Source: Zoogloea sp. (GTDB taxonomy: Bacteria > Pseudomonadota > Gammaproteobacteria > Burkholderiales > Rhodocyclaceae). Taken from it: a DNA stretch of 64,000 bases. The position numbers were made by a program, and so were the translations under genes. The notes under the pieces were generated by a model. That model was given only the letters and a program-made list of their open reading frames with translations. It ran no database searches and had not been told where the DNA came from. The DNA lies in the NCBI GenBank assembly GCA_016720685.1, contig JADKKC010000004.1, forward strand, positions 39,078 to 103,077. Direction: 5' to 3'. This document shows, in pieces, positions 37,331-48,198 of the stretch (position 1 is the stretch's first letter; each line of letters starts with the position of its first letter).

Positions 37331-38704
37331 CTACTCCTTGATGCCCAGGCGCTCCAGGCGGTAGCGCAGCGAGCGGAAAGTCACCCCCAGCGCCCGCGCG
37401 GCAGCGGTACGGTTGCCGCCGGATTTGTCGAGGGCCTCCTCGATCACCTGGCGCTCCACCAGGTCGAGATAGTCCTGAAGGTCGGCCCCGCCGGGGGTTG
37501 CCTGTGCTGCCGGGCTCGCCTCGCCCTGGTCGGCCGGGTCAAGCATCAGATCCTCGGCCTTGATCAGCTCGCCACTCGACAGGGCCAGCGCCCGTTCGAG
37601 AATGTTCTCCAGTTCGCGCACGTTGCCCGGAAAGGCGTAGGCCTTCAGCGCCGCAAACGCGTCGGCCGTGAGCCGTGCCGAGGGCAGGCCCGACGATTCG
37701 GACAGACGTGCCAGCAGGGTGTCGGCCAGCTGCGGAATATCCTCGCTGCGCTCCCGCAGGGCCGGCATGCGCAGCTCGATGACATTCAGGCGGTAAAACA
37801 GATCCTGACGGAAGCGGGCAGCATCGACCATCGCCTTCAGGTTCTGGTGGGTGGCGCTGAGAATACGCACGTCCACGCTGGTTTCGACGGTGTCACCCAG
37901 GCGGCGGAACTTCTTCTCCTGGATCGCCCTGAGCAGCTTGACCTGCATCGGCAGCGGCAGGTCGGCCACCTCGTCGAGGAACAGCGTACCCCCGTGGGCG
38001 GCCTGGAAGAAGCCTTCGCGGTCGCTGTCGGCGCCGGTGAAGGCCCCCTTCTTGGCCCCGAAGAATTCGCTCTCCATGAGGTTCTCGGGAATCGCGCCGC
38101 AGTTCACCGCAACGAACGGCGCCGCGGCCCGCGGCCCGAGATCGTGGATCATCCGCGCCGCCCGCTCCTTGCCACTGCCCGATTCCCCGGAAATGAAAAC
38201 CGGCGCCAGGCTGCGGGCAAGCTTGTCGATCAGCGAGCGAACCTGGACCATCGCCGGCGATTCACCGGTCAGGCTGGAGCTGTCCTTGCGCTCGCCTTCG
38301 TCGGTCTTCGACGAGAGCGAAAACACCGATTTCACCAGCGCCCGCAACTGGTCGATGGAAACCGGCTTGGAGAGGTAATCGAAGGCGCCGGCCTTGAGCG
38401 CCGTCACCGCGTTGTCCATGCTGCCGAAAGCGGTGATCACCGCCACCGGCAGGTCGCGCAGGTTTTCCGAGATGTAGCGCACCAGCTCAAGGCCATCACC
38501 GTCAGGCAGGCGCATGTCGGTCAGACACAGGCGGTAGCGCTTCTCGCCGAGCAGCCGATGGGCCTCGGCAAGGCTTGCCGCACCGTCGCTGACCAGGCCA
38601 AGGCGCAGCATGGTCAGTTCGAGCAGTTCGCGGATGTCGTCCTCGTCGTCGACGATGAGCACGTCCGGGCCACTGGAGCGTGCTCGTCTTTCAGTCTGGG
38701 TCAT
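37331..38704 (-). CDS. pilR: Sigma-54 response regulator PilR
   Basis: PilR activates type IV pilin transcription together with PilS and RpoN. The 457-residue protein has a receiver domain with D63 (LTDMRLPDGDG), an AAA+ domain with GESGSGKE and GAFTGA, and a Fis-type DNA-binding end (NRTAAARALGVTFRSLRYRLERLGI). Its C-terminus matches PilR closely. It overlaps pilS by 4 nt. No pilA is in the window. Confidence 0.93.
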   Translation of the reverse strand: MTQTERRARSSGPDVLIVDDEDDIRELLELTMLRLGLVSDGAASLAEAHRLLGEKRYRLCLTDMRLPDGDGLELVRYISENLRDLPVAVITAFGSMDNAVTALKAGAFDYLSKPVSIDQLRALVKSVFSLSSKTDEGERKDSSSLTGESPAMVQVRSLIDKLARSLAPVFISGESGSGKERAARMIHDLGPRAAAPFVAVNCGAIPENLMESEFFGAKKGAFTGADSDREGFFQAAHGGTLFLDEVADLPLPMQVKLLRAIQEKKFRRLGDTVETSVDVRILSATHQNLKAMVDAARFRQDLFYRLNVIELRMPALRERSEDIPQLADTLLARLSESSGLPSARLTADAFAALKAYAFPGNVRELENILERALALSSGELIKAEDLMLDPADQGEASPAAQATPGGADLQDYLDLVERQVIEEALDKSGGNRTAAARALGVTFRSLRYRLERLGIKE

Positions 38705-40311
38705 GGTTTGACGCGTCCGATGATGCGGAAATGGGCTCCGGACAACGGAGCCGGGTCAGGCGGGCTGGAGCGCTCCGGCGGCACGTTCACGCACAGTTCG
38801 AGCACCGCGCCGTTGGCCTCGGCCAGCTCCCGGGAAATGTAAAGCCCAAGACCCGTCCCTTTCGAATGGGTGGTAAAAAACGGTTCAAAAACCTGTGCCC
38901 GCAAGGGCTCCGGAATACCCGGCCCGTCGTCGGACACATCCAGCGCTACGCGACCGTCATCTCGCAGCGCAGCGTCGATTTTTATCGCAACGGGCCCGCC
39001 ACTGCAATGCCGGCGCGCATTTCCGACCAGATTCCAGAGAATTTGCCGCAGGTGGGTGCGGTCCATCGCCATCTCGATGCCGGGCGGCACGGTACTTACG
39101 ACCACGCCCTGCCCGGCGGCGCCTTCGGTCAGCGCAAACTCGTCCAGAAACTCGGCCACAAAATCCGCCAGCGGCAAGGCTTCCGGCAGCGCTTCGTCGC
39201 GCCGGCCAAGGGCCAGCACATCGGCCACCAGACGGTCGATGCGCTGGGCGTTGTTGCCGATGATGCGGATCAGCCGGGCCTGCATCTCGCTGCGCTTTTC
39301 TTCCAGCAACAACTCGGCCGCCTGATAGACGGAGGCCAACGGATTGCGGATCTCGTGGGCAATACTGGCGGTGAGCCGCCCCAGCGCCGCCAGCTTGACC
39401 TGCTGGATCTGGCGGTGGATGCGGTCGAAGTCTTCAAGATAAACCAGGGTTTCATTGGCTTCACCCGCGGCCAGGAAACGCGCCAGCAGCATCTTTCCGC
39501 TGCCGTCGGCGCGGAAGCTGTGGGCCGAATCACCCTGCACCGCGCGACGCTGCAACTCGCGCTCGAGGGCCGGCGCGCACGCGCCGAGGACGAGGCCTTC
39601 GCGCATGCTGACACCCAGCAGCGCCACCGCCTGGGGGTTGAACTGGCGCACCACGCCGCCCTCCCCGAGCACCAGCACGCCGTCCTGCATGTCCTGGATG
39701 ATCTGCTGGTTCAAACGCAACTGGCTGGCCAGATCGGCCCCGCGCTGACGCGCCAGATTTTCGTTGGTCAGCGCCCGCAAGGCCAGCAGGCGCGCCACCT
39801 GGGCGATCGCAAAAAAGCCGATGCAGGTGACGCCGACCGTAAAAAAATCCACCGTATCCCGCCCGGACAGCAGGCGGAACATGTTTTCAAGCAGCACCGC
39901 CAGCGTTGCATAGGCCGCGTAAAACAGCACCATGCGCCCCTGCCCCACCAGCCCGGCACCCGCCAGGGCAATCAGGATGAGGATGGGAATGCCGCTGCGG
40001 TAGCCGCCACTGGCCCACATGATGAGCGTCAGCAGGGTGATGTCGACGAGCACCTGCACGGAGATCAGCCGGCTTCGGCCCAGCACCCGGGCGGCATCCG
40101 GGAAACCGAGGATCAGCACTGCCGCCAGGTAGGCGAAAGAGGATCCGAAGAAGATCGTCGGTGAATCCCCTCCGAGCTGGAGGGCTCTCCCGGCCACCAG
40201 AAACAGGCCGGACAGGATCAGACGGAAAAGATTGAGGTAGCGCAGCGGCTCCGCGCGGCCGGCTTCATCTGCGAAGTCCGGCGAATCAAGATTGAGCTGC
40301 GCGCCTTTCAC
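38701..40311 (-). CDS. pilS: Sensor histidine kinase PilS
   Basis: PilS is the membrane kinase that phosphorylates PilR. The 536-residue protein has about six N-terminal hydrophobic helices (to about 195), a PAS region, an H-box (TASIAHEIRNPLASV), and a HATPase domain with DDGPGIP and TGLGLYIS. In Pseudomonas PilS senses pilin monomers in the inner membrane. It overlaps the small upstream gene by 4 nt and pilR by 4 nt. Confidence 0.92.
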   Translation of the reverse strand: MKGAQLNLDSPDFADEAGRAEPLRYLNLFRLILSGLFLVAGRALQLGGDSPTIFFGSSFAYLAAVLILGFPDAARVLGRSRLISVQVLVDITLLTLIMWASGGYRSGIPILILIALAGAGLVGQGRMVLFYAAYATLAVLLENMFRLLSGRDTVDFFTVGVTCIGFFAIAQVARLLALRALTNENLARQRGADLASQLRLNQQIIQDMQDGVLVLGEGGVVRQFNPQAVALLGVSMREGLVLGACAPALERELQRRAVQGDSAHSFRADGSGKMLLARFLAAGEANETLVYLEDFDRIHRQIQQVKLAALGRLTASIAHEIRNPLASVYQAAELLLEEKRSEMQARLIRIIGNNAQRIDRLVADVLALGRRDEALPEALPLADFVAEFLDEFALTEGAAGQGVVVSTVPPGIEMAMDRTHLRQILWNLVGNARRHCSGGPVAIKIDAALRDDGRVALDVSDDGPGIPEPLRAQVFEPFFTTHSKGTGLGLYISRELAEANGAVLELCVNVPPERSSPPDPAPLSGAHFRIIGRVKP

Positions 40312-40586
40312 CGGCGCACGCCAAGACGGCGATGCTCGTCCGAGCAGAAGAACTCACCCGCCCCACGGACGCTTTCGCTTTCGGGCACATGCAGGCCGCA
40401 ATGGGCGCAGGCCACCATCTGCTCGATCTCCAGGTGCTCGGCCTCGCGCTGCCGGCCGCCACCCGCCGCGTCCGGCCCTTTGTCGGCGGCCTTGCCAGCA
40501 TTGCCGCTCTTGCCGCGCAAGGCGCGCCGCGCATAAAAAAGACCGATCAGAAAAAGAACAAACAGAAGAAGGTTGCGCACGACCAA
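40308..40586 (-). CDS. Small PP0621-family protein
   Basis: The 92-residue protein has one N-terminal membrane helix (4-20), a Gly/Ala-rich linker and a C-terminal Cys-rich part (CAHCG...FFCSDEH) that looks like a small metal-binding finger. Proteins of this type sit next to pilS in many betaproteobacteria and gammaproteobacteria; the function is unknown. It is coupled to pilS by an ATGA overlap, so a role with the PilS/PilR pathway is possible. Confidence 0.8.
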   Translation of the reverse strand: MVVRNLLLFVLFLIGLFYARRALRGKSGNAGKAADKGPDAAGGGRQREAEHLEIEQMVACAHCGLHVPESESVRGAGEFFCSDEHRRLGVRR

Positions 40587-40610
40587 GGCTCCAGAAAGAT
40601 CCGGCCCAGT

Positions 40611-41780
40611 TTAGCAGAAGCGTTCCAGCCGCTCGAAGGCGGCCGCCAGCGTCTCGTCCCGCTTGGCAAAGCAGAAGCGGATCACCTTCTCGTCGTGCCC
40701 GTCGCCGAAAAACGCCGACAGGGGAATCGCCGCCACACCCACCTCGCGGGTCAGCCAGTCGACGAACCCGGTATCCGGCGCATCCGAGATTGCACCGTAG
40801 CGGGCCGTCTGGAAATAGGTGCCGGTGCAGGGCAGCAACTCGAAGCCGGTGCGGGCCAGCCCGGCCCGGAACATATCGCGCTTGGCCTGGTAGAAGGCCG
40901 CCAGCTCGAGATAACGCGAGGAGTCGGCCATGTAATCGGCCAGCGCCAGCTGTACCGGCGTATTCACCGCAAACACATTGAACTGATGCACCTTGCGAAA
41001 CTCGGCCATCAGCTCCCGCGGGGCCAGCACGTAGCCCACCTTCCAGCCGGTCACGTGGTAAGTCTTGCCAAAGCTCGACACCACCACGCTGCGCCGGGCC
41101 AGATCGGGGTAGCGGGCAACGCTCTCGTGGCGCAGGCCGTCAAAGACGATGTGCTCATACACCTCGTCCGCCACCACGATGATGCCGGTACCGGCGGCAA
41201 TGGCCGCCAGCTCGCGCAGATCATCGGCCAGCCACACCGTACCGCTCGGGTTGTGGGGCGTGTTGATCATGATCATGCGTGTTCGGGGCGACACCAGCGC
41301 GCGCACCGCGGCCCAGTCGGGACGGTAATCCGGCGCCGCCAGCCGGGCCCGGCGCACCACGCCGCCCGCCAGCTCGATGGCCGGCACGTAGGAATCGTAA
41401 ACCGGCTCGAAAACGATCACCTCGTCACCCGGATGCACCAGCGCCGCCACCGCGGTGAACAGGGCCTGGGTTGCCCCGGCCGTGATCGTGATCTCCAGCT
41501 CCGGGTCGTAATCGGCGCCGTACAGCGCCCGCACCTTGGCTGCGATCGCCTCCCGCAGGGCCGGCACGCCGGCCATCGGCGCGTACTGGTTGTGGCCGGC
41601 GCGCATCCAGTGGGCAACACGCTCAAAGAGCACATCGCCGGCGTTGAAGTCGGGAAATCCCTGGGACAGGTTGATCGCCCCGCACTCCTGGGCCAGGCGC
41701 GACATCGTGGTAAAAATGGTCGTGCCAACCGTGGGCAGGCGGGAAACGACAGCGGCAGGAAAACTGGGCATGGCACTCAC
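40611..41780 (-). CDS. PLP-dependent aminotransferase (methionine aminotransferase, YbdL type)
   Basis: The 389-residue class I/II aminotransferase shows INLSQGFPDFN at the N-terminus, NTPHNPSG, and the PLP lysine in SSFGKTYHVTGWKVGYV. The best-known close relatives transaminate methionine or its keto acid, 4-methylthio-2-oxobutyrate. That fits the divergent mtnA and aldolase genes of methylthioadenosine recycling. An internal start at MPSFP (41771) is possible. Kynurenine aminotransferase-like activity is an alternative. Confidence 0.85.
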   Translation of the reverse strand: MSAMPSFPAAVVSRLPTVGTTIFTTMSRLAQECGAINLSQGFPDFNAGDVLFERVAHWMRAGHNQYAPMAGVPALREAIAAKVRALYGADYDPELEITITAGATQALFTAVAALVHPGDEVIVFEPVYDSYVPAIELAGGVVRRARLAAPDYRPDWAAVRALVSPRTRMIMINTPHNPSGTVWLADDLRELAAIAAGTGIIVVADEVYEHIVFDGLRHESVARYPDLARRSVVVSSFGKTYHVTGWKVGYVLAPRELMAEFRKVHQFNVFAVNTPVQLALADYMADSSRYLELAAFYQAKRDMFRAGLARTGFELLPCTGTYFQTARYGAISDAPDTGFVDWLTREVGVAAIPLSAFFGDGHDEKVIRFCFAKRDETLAAAFERLERFC

Positions 41781-41890
41781 TCCGGAACAGGCCGGGCGAT
41801 TCTGGCAGATGCAGCCCGCTGCGGCCAGCCACGCCAGGCAGTGCGCCGCTACAATCGCCTCCCCGACGACTTCCGAGCGGAAGGAAACCC

Positions 41891-42955
<1,065 letters not shown>

Positions 42956-42967
42956 ACAGGAGCTGCG

Positions 42968-43651
42968 ATGATGAACGAGAACGTCCTGCGCGAAGGCCTG
43001 CTCTCCACCGCAAAGGCGATGGCCAGCAGCGGGCTCAACACCGGCACCGCCGGCAACGCCAGCGTGCGCTGCGCGCGGGGCTTCCTGATCACCCCCAGCG
43101 GCCGCAGCTACGAAGACTGCAGCGCCGACGACATGGCCCTCGTCGCCATGGACGGCAGCTGGCAGGGGCCCTTCGCCCCTTCTACCGAATGGCGCATGCA
43201 CCGCGACGTCCTCCAGGCCCACCCCGAAGCCGGCGCCGTGCTGCATGCCCACTCCCCCTTCGCCACCGCCCTCGCCTGCCACCGCCGCACCATTCCTGCC
43301 TTTCACTACATGATTGCCCGCTTCGGCGGCGACGACATCCGCTGCGCGCCCTACGCCACCTTCGGCACCCAGGCCCTTTCCGACAGCGCCCTTGCGGCCC
43401 TCGAAAACCGCAGCGCCTGCCTGCTTGCCAACCACGGCATGCTGGTGTTCGGCAGCGACCTGCGCCGCACCCTGTCCCTCGCCGTCGAATTCGAAACCCT
43501 CAGCGAACACTACTGGCGGGCGTGCCAGCTCGGCGAACCCAGCATTCTCTCGGCCACTGAAATGGCCGAGGTCATCGCCCTCTTCGAAACCTACGGCAAA
43601 CCCCGGCCGGCACCGGCCAGCGGCAGCGCAAGCACACCCGCAGCCGTCTAG
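42968..43651 (+). CDS. Class II aldolase (Ald2-like, 5-methylthioribulose-1-phosphate aldolase candidate)
   Basis: The 227-residue protein is of the class II aldolase/adducin family: E74 (STEWRMHRDVL), H93 and H95 (LHAHSPFATA) and a later ANHGMLVFG supply the expected metal ligands and acid. With mtnA directly upstream, the likely reaction is cleavage of 5-methylthioribulose-1-phosphate (or 5-deoxyribulose-1-phosphate) to dihydroxyacetone phosphate and an aldehyde, as in the DHAP shunt. MtnB dehydratase is the main alternative, since it has the same fold. No mtnK, mtnP, mtnC or mtnD is nearby. Confidence 0.8.
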   Translation: MMNENVLREGLLSTAKAMASSGLNTGTAGNASVRCARGFLITPSGRSYEDCSADDMALVAMDGSWQGPFAPSTEWRMHRDVLQAHPEAGAVLHAHSPFATALACHRRTIPAFHYMIARFGGDDIRCAPYATFGTQALSDSALAALENRSACLLANHGMLVFGSDLRRTLSLAVEFETLSEHYWRACQLGEPSILSATEMAEVIALFETYGKPRPAPASGSASTPAAV

Positions 43652-43662
43652 GAGCCATCCCC

Positions 43663-46600
43663 ATGCCTTCCGGGGCAAGCGCCGAACGGCCAGCGCCACG
43701 TCTTGTCCGCAGCCTGCGGTGGCGCATCTGCGCGGTTTTCCTGGCCAGCCTGCTGATTTTTGCCTGCGCCATCCAGCTTCTCATCGTGGCCCCGGCCACC
43801 CACGCCCTCGGCCACCTCCAGCTCGAACTCGCCACCACCCGCATCCAGGTCGGCGCCGAGCAGCACTTCCGGGACATCGAAACCCGCCTCCACCGCGCCC
43901 GCAGCCTCGCCGGGCGCCTCAAGCTCGACGATACAAACGGCTTCCGGGCCCTGTTCGCACCATTCATCGACGGCGACACGTCCATCGCAGCCATCCACCT
44001 CGCCGACGCCGACGGCCGGCAGCTCACCCTGCAGCACGGTAGTGAGCAAGCCGTGCAAGGCCGGACAAGCGCCACCCCGCAAGCCGGCAACGCCGCCGAT
44101 GCCGGACACCCCGACCCCGCGTCGCGCCCCTGGTTCGACGCCGCACGGCAAGCGCCCGGTGGCGACAACCTCATCGTCTGGACGCCGCCCCAGCGCCTGC
44201 CCGCCACCGGCGACGGCGGCCTCAGCGTGTTCACCCGCTGGACCGGCGCCGACGGCAAGTCGCGCATCCTTGCCTTCGACATCCCCCTCGCCCCCCTCTC
44301 GCAGCTCAGCCGGAACAACCCGGTTGGCCAGGCCGGCAGCGGCATACTGCTCACGGATGGCGGCCAGATCGTCGGCCTGCCGCGCCCAGCGGCAGCCCGC
44401 GATGCGCTGCTTGAACCGCTGGCACACAGCAATGCCGGCTTTCTGACCCACGGCTACGCCCGTTGGCTTGAAAGCGGCCGCAAAAGCGGTGAAACCCTTC
44501 CGTTCAACAACGCCGGCGAAGACTGGCTGACCCGCTTCGTCCCGCTGCAACTGGGCCAGCAGCGCTGGTGGGTTGGCGGTTTTGCCCGCGCCGACGACTT
44601 CACCCCGACCCGCTTGCAGGATATTGCCTGGGCCCTGGCCACCCTCGCGGCCCTGGCCGCTGCAGCCGCGGTCGGCCTCACCCGGCGCATCGAAGCGGCC
44701 CTGGCGGCCGTCGTCGATGGCAGCGAACGCCTGGGGCGCCTCGACCTCACCCCCGGCCCGGCCCTCGCCGCCCCCTGGCGCGAGATCATTGAGCTGGCCG
44801 ACTCCCAGGAGCGCACCCGCCAGCACCTGCGCGACACCACCCAGGCGCTGGCCCGCAGCCAGGCCGAACTCGAAGAACAGATCAACCGGCGTACCGACCC
44901 GCCGGCTGAAAAGAGCCGCGCCTTCGCCGACCCGTTGCAGTTCGTTCATCAGCTCCCCGACCTGCCGCCCAACCCGGTTTTGTACAAGGATCCGGATGCC
45001 GGCACCCTCGGCGGCAAGCACGCCGACGAAGAAGCCTTCGACACCAAGCGGAAGGAGCCGATCGGCAAGGCGGTGCTCGGACTGGCCCACCCGCCACCCG
45101 CCATCCGCAGTGCGCACCACGATACCGATCAGAAAATCCTTGCCGGAGGCGCCAAGCTGCAGCACGAAATCCGCACCCAGCTGCATGCCATCATCGGCCT
45201 TGCCGGCCTGTGCCTGACCACCGGCCTCGAAGCCCGGCAGCACGACTACGTGGCAAAGATCAAAGTCGCCGGCACCACCCTGCTGAGCGTCGTGAACGAC
45301 ATGCTCGACTTCTCGAAGATCGAGGCCGGCAGGTTCGAGCCCGAGCAAACCCCCTTCACCCTCGACCGGGTGCTCGGCAACGTCATCGCCTTCGTCGCCA
45401 ACAAGGCCCACGAAAAAGGCCTCGAACTGCTCATCGACATCGGGCCGGACGTTCCCCAGAACCTCATCGGCGATCCGCTGCGCCTCGGCCAGGTGCTCAC
45501 CAACCTGCTTGGCAACGCCGTCAAATTTGCCGCCCGGGGCGATATCCGGCTCAGGATCACGGTGGCCGGCTCCAGCCCCCGGCTTGTCACCCTGCGCTTC
45601 GAGATCAGCGACACCGGCATTGGCCAGAGCAGCGGCCAGATCGAAGGCCCCTTCGAAGCCTTTTCCCAGGCCGACAGCTCGATGGCACGCCGCTTCGGCG
45701 GCACCGGCCTGTCCATCGCCCGCCACCTGGTCGGGCTGATGGCCGGGAGCCCAATCTGGGTGGACAGCCGCCCCGGCTCCGGCAGCCGCTTCGGGTTCAG
45801 CGCCCCCTTCGAGCTGCCCACCTCCGCCACGCCCCTGGATGCCATCGTCGGAGCCATCGGCCCGGCCGCGAGCCCTCCGCCGGCGCCGCCCGGCGCCACC
45901 CGCCCACTGCAGGGCCTCCACATCCTCGTCGTCGAAGACAACGACATCAATCGCCAGATCGCCTGCGGCCTCCTCGAAAGTGGCGGCGCCATCGTCAGCA
46001 TGGCCGAAAACGGCCGCCTCGGCGTCGAAGCGCTGCAGCGGGCCGGGCCCGAAGCCTTCGACGCCGTGCTGATGGATCTCCAGATGCCCGAGATGGACGG
46101 CCTCGAAGCCACCCACCAGATCCGCCAGGATCCGCGCTTCGCCGCACTGCCCATCATCGCCCTGAGCGCCCACGCCCTCCCCGAGCAGCGCCGGAAATGC
46201 ATCGAGGCCGGCATGAACGACCACGTGGCCAAACCCATCGTCCCCGAAGCCCTGTTCGATGCCATCCTGCGCCACGCGCGGCGCAAACCCGCCGACAACC
46301 CCGCCGGCGCCCTGCCCACGCTGCCCGGACTCGACGTTGCCGGCGCGCTGCACCGCATGGACAACAAGCCCGACACCTACCTCTCGCTGCTCCGCCGTTT
46401 CGTCGCCTCCCATGCCGACTGCGCCGGGCACATCGACACAGCCCTCGCCGCCGGCCAGCTCAAGGAGGCCGAACGGCTTGCCCACACCCTGCGCGGAACG
46501 GCCGCCAACCTCGGCGCCGATGCCCTGCGCGACGCGGCATGCGCGCTCGAAACCACCCTGCGCCAAGGCGCCGGCCCGGCGGCGGCACAAGCTCTGGCCA

Positions 46601-46932
46601 CCCGGCTCGGCGCCGAACTGGCCGCGCTCATCGCGATGCTCGAAGGCGTACTCCCCCCCGCCCCACCCGCCGTTGACGAAGGCCCGGCGGTTCTTGGCCA
46701 GGCCGAATTCGACGCCGCCGTCACCACCCTCATCCAGCTCATGCAAAGTGCCGACGGCGCTGCGTCGGCACTTTTCCTCCAGCTGCACCCCGACCTCGTC
46801 TCGCGCATCGGTACCGAAAAAACCGCACGCATCGCTGAAGCCCTGCAGCGCTACGATTATGATAAAGCGCTAAACTGCCTGCATGCGGCCCTCGATCCGG
46901 GGCACCCAGCGCACACCGGAGACACAGCCTGA
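43663..46932 (+). CDS. Hybrid sensor histidine kinase with receiver and Hpt domains, degenerate kinase core
   Basis: The 1,089-residue protein has two membrane helices (about 22-42 and 320-340) around a Cache-like periplasmic domain, a partial PAS (about 420-490), a HisKA domain with H501 (HEIRTQ), a HATPase, a receiver with D805 (LMDLQMPEMDG) and an Hpt domain with H941 (AHTLRGTAANLGA). Two oddities: the second half of the PAS is missing and it joins HisKA directly, and the G2 box reads GGTGLSIA (679-686) instead of GGTGLGLAI. It overlaps the next gene as TGATG, so the HD-GYP regulator is its likely partner. Confidence 0.88.
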   Translation: MPSGASAERPAPRLVRSLRWRICAVFLASLLIFACAIQLLIVAPATHALGHLQLELATTRIQVGAEQHFRDIETRLHRARSLAGRLKLDDTNGFRALFAPFIDGDTSIAAIHLADADGRQLTLQHGSEQAVQGRTSATPQAGNAADAGHPDPASRPWFDAARQAPGGDNLIVWTPPQRLPATGDGGLSVFTRWTGADGKSRILAFDIPLAPLSQLSRNNPVGQAGSGILLTDGGQIVGLPRPAAARDALLEPLAHSNAGFLTHGYARWLESGRKSGETLPFNNAGEDWLTRFVPLQLGQQRWWVGGFARADDFTPTRLQDIAWALATLAALAAAAAVGLTRRIEAALAAVVDGSERLGRLDLTPGPALAAPWREIIELADSQERTRQHLRDTTQALARSQAELEEQINRRTDPPAEKSRAFADPLQFVHQLPDLPPNPVLYKDPDAGTLGGKHADEEAFDTKRKEPIGKAVLGLAHPPPAIRSAHHDTDQKILAGGAKLQHEIRTQLHAIIGLAGLCLTTGLEARQHDYVAKIKVAGTTLLSVVNDMLDFSKIEAGRFEPEQTPFTLDRVLGNVIAFVANKAHEKGLELLIDIGPDVPQNLIGDPLRLGQVLTNLLGNAVKFAARGDIRLRITVAGSSPRLVTLRFEISDTGIGQSSGQIEGPFEAFSQADSSMARRFGGTGLSIARHLVGLMAGSPIWVDSRPGSGSRFGFSAPFELPTSATPLDAIVGAIGPAASPPPAPPGATRPLQGLHILVVEDNDINRQIACGLLESGGAIVSMAENGRLGVEALQRAGPEAFDAVLMDLQMPEMDGLEATHQIRQDPRFAALPIIALSAHALPEQRRKCIEAGMNDHVAKPIVPEALFDAILRHARRKPADNPAGALPTLPGLDVAGALHRMDNKPDTYLSLLRRFVASHADCAGHIDTALAAGQLKEAERLAHTLRGTAANLGADALRDAACALETTLRQGAGPAAAQALATRLGAELAALIAMLEGVLPPAPPAVDEGPAVLGQAEFDAAVTTLIQLMQSADGAASALFLQLHPDLVSRIGTEKTARIAEALQRYDYDKALNCLHAALDPGHPAHTGDTA

Positions 46933-48083
46933 TGCAATCCATCGACAGCCACCGCCCGCTCATCCTCGTCGTCGATGACGCACCCGATTCCATCGAGCCC
47001 ATCGTCGCCTGCCTGCACCAGGCCGACTTCCGCACCCGCATCGCCACCCGCGGCGAACGCGCACTGCGGCTCGCCGCCGCCACGCCCCTGCCCGACCTCA
47101 TCCTGCTCGACGTCACCATGCCCGACATGGACGGCTACGAAGTCTGCCGGCAGCTCATGAACAACCCGGTCACTGCCGGCATCCCGGTTATTTTCCTGAC
47201 CATCCGCAACGAAGAGCTGGACGAACAGCTCGGCTTCGACGCCGGCGCCATCGACTACATCACCAAACCGATCAGTCCGCCCCTCGTCCTGACCCGCATC
47301 CGCAACCACCTCAACCTGAAGGCCGCCAGCGATTTCCTGCGCGACCGCAACAGTTACCTCGAACAGGAAGTCCGGCGCCGCACCCGCGAACTCTCGCTGA
47401 TCCAGGACGCCACCATCGTCGCCATGGCGTCCCTCGCCGAAACACGCGACAACGAAACCGGCAACCACATCCGTCGCACCCAGATCTACCTGCGCACCCT
47501 TGCCCGGCACCTGCAGTCGCACCCGCGCTTCTCCGCCGAACTCACCGACGAGAACATCGACCTGATGTACAAGTCGGCCCCGCTCCACGACATCGGCAAG
47601 GTTGCCATCCCCGACCGCATCCTGCTCAAGCCCGGCGAACTCACCCCCGCCGAGTTCGAGATCATGAAAACCCACACCACCCTCGGGCGCGAGGCCATCA
47701 GCCGGGCCGAAGCCCTGTTCGGCGGCATCTCCAGCTTTCTGCGCTTCGCCAAGGAAATCGCCTATTCCCACCAGGAAAAATGGGACGGCACCGGCTACCC
47801 CCTCGGCCTGTCGGGCGAGCGCATTCCGGTTGCCGCGCGCCTGATGGCCGTCGCCGACATGTACGACTCACTGATCACCCGGCGAATCTACAAAACCGCC
47901 CACAGCCACGCCCAGGCCATCGACATCCTGCGCGCCGGTCGGGGCACCGATTTCGATCCGGACATCATCGACGCCTTTCTCGCCCTCCAGGACGACTTTC
48001 AGGCCATCGCCCAGCGCTTTGCCGGCGCCGAAATCGACGAGGAACGCGAAGCCGAACGCATGCGCCAGGTTTTCGGCCAGTGA
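46932..48083 (+). CDS. Response regulator with HD-GYP c-di-GMP phosphodiesterase domain
   Basis: The 383-residue protein has a receiver (phospho-acceptor D60 in LILLDVTMPDMDG), a short coiled linker (RNSYLEQEVRRRTREL), and an HD-GYP domain with HDIGKVAIPD and HQEKWDGTGYPLGLSGERIP, the complete motif set. It should hydrolyse c-di-GMP when activated. Start ATG overlaps the hybrid-kinase stop by one base. Confidence 0.93.
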   Translation: MQSIDSHRPLILVVDDAPDSIEPIVACLHQADFRTRIATRGERALRLAAATPLPDLILLDVTMPDMDGYEVCRQLMNNPVTAGIPVIFLTIRNEELDEQLGFDAGAIDYITKPISPPLVLTRIRNHLNLKAASDFLRDRNSYLEQEVRRRTRELSLIQDATIVAMASLAETRDNETGNHIRRTQIYLRTLARHLQSHPRFSAELTDENIDLMYKSAPLHDIGKVAIPDRILLKPGELTPAEFEIMKTHTTLGREAISRAEALFGGISSFLRFAKEIAYSHQEKWDGTGYPLGLSGERIPVAARLMAVADMYDSLITRRIYKTAHSHAQAIDILRAGRGTDFDPDIIDAFLALQDDFQAIAQRFAGAEIDEEREAERMRQVFGQ

Positions 48084-48198
48084 GCGCCCCAGGGCCGGGC
48101 CCCGCCCGCCTCCGCTCTCAAGAATAACCAGCGGCCTCCGTTAATGAACCGCCGGACAGGATCCGGCAACACCCGATTCCAGTTCGACAGGAGACCCG

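Noticed and set aside
43648..46788. 1,046-codon minus-strand open frame opposite the hybrid kinase
   Set aside because: Gly/Glu-rich shadow of a GC-rich gene on the other strand.
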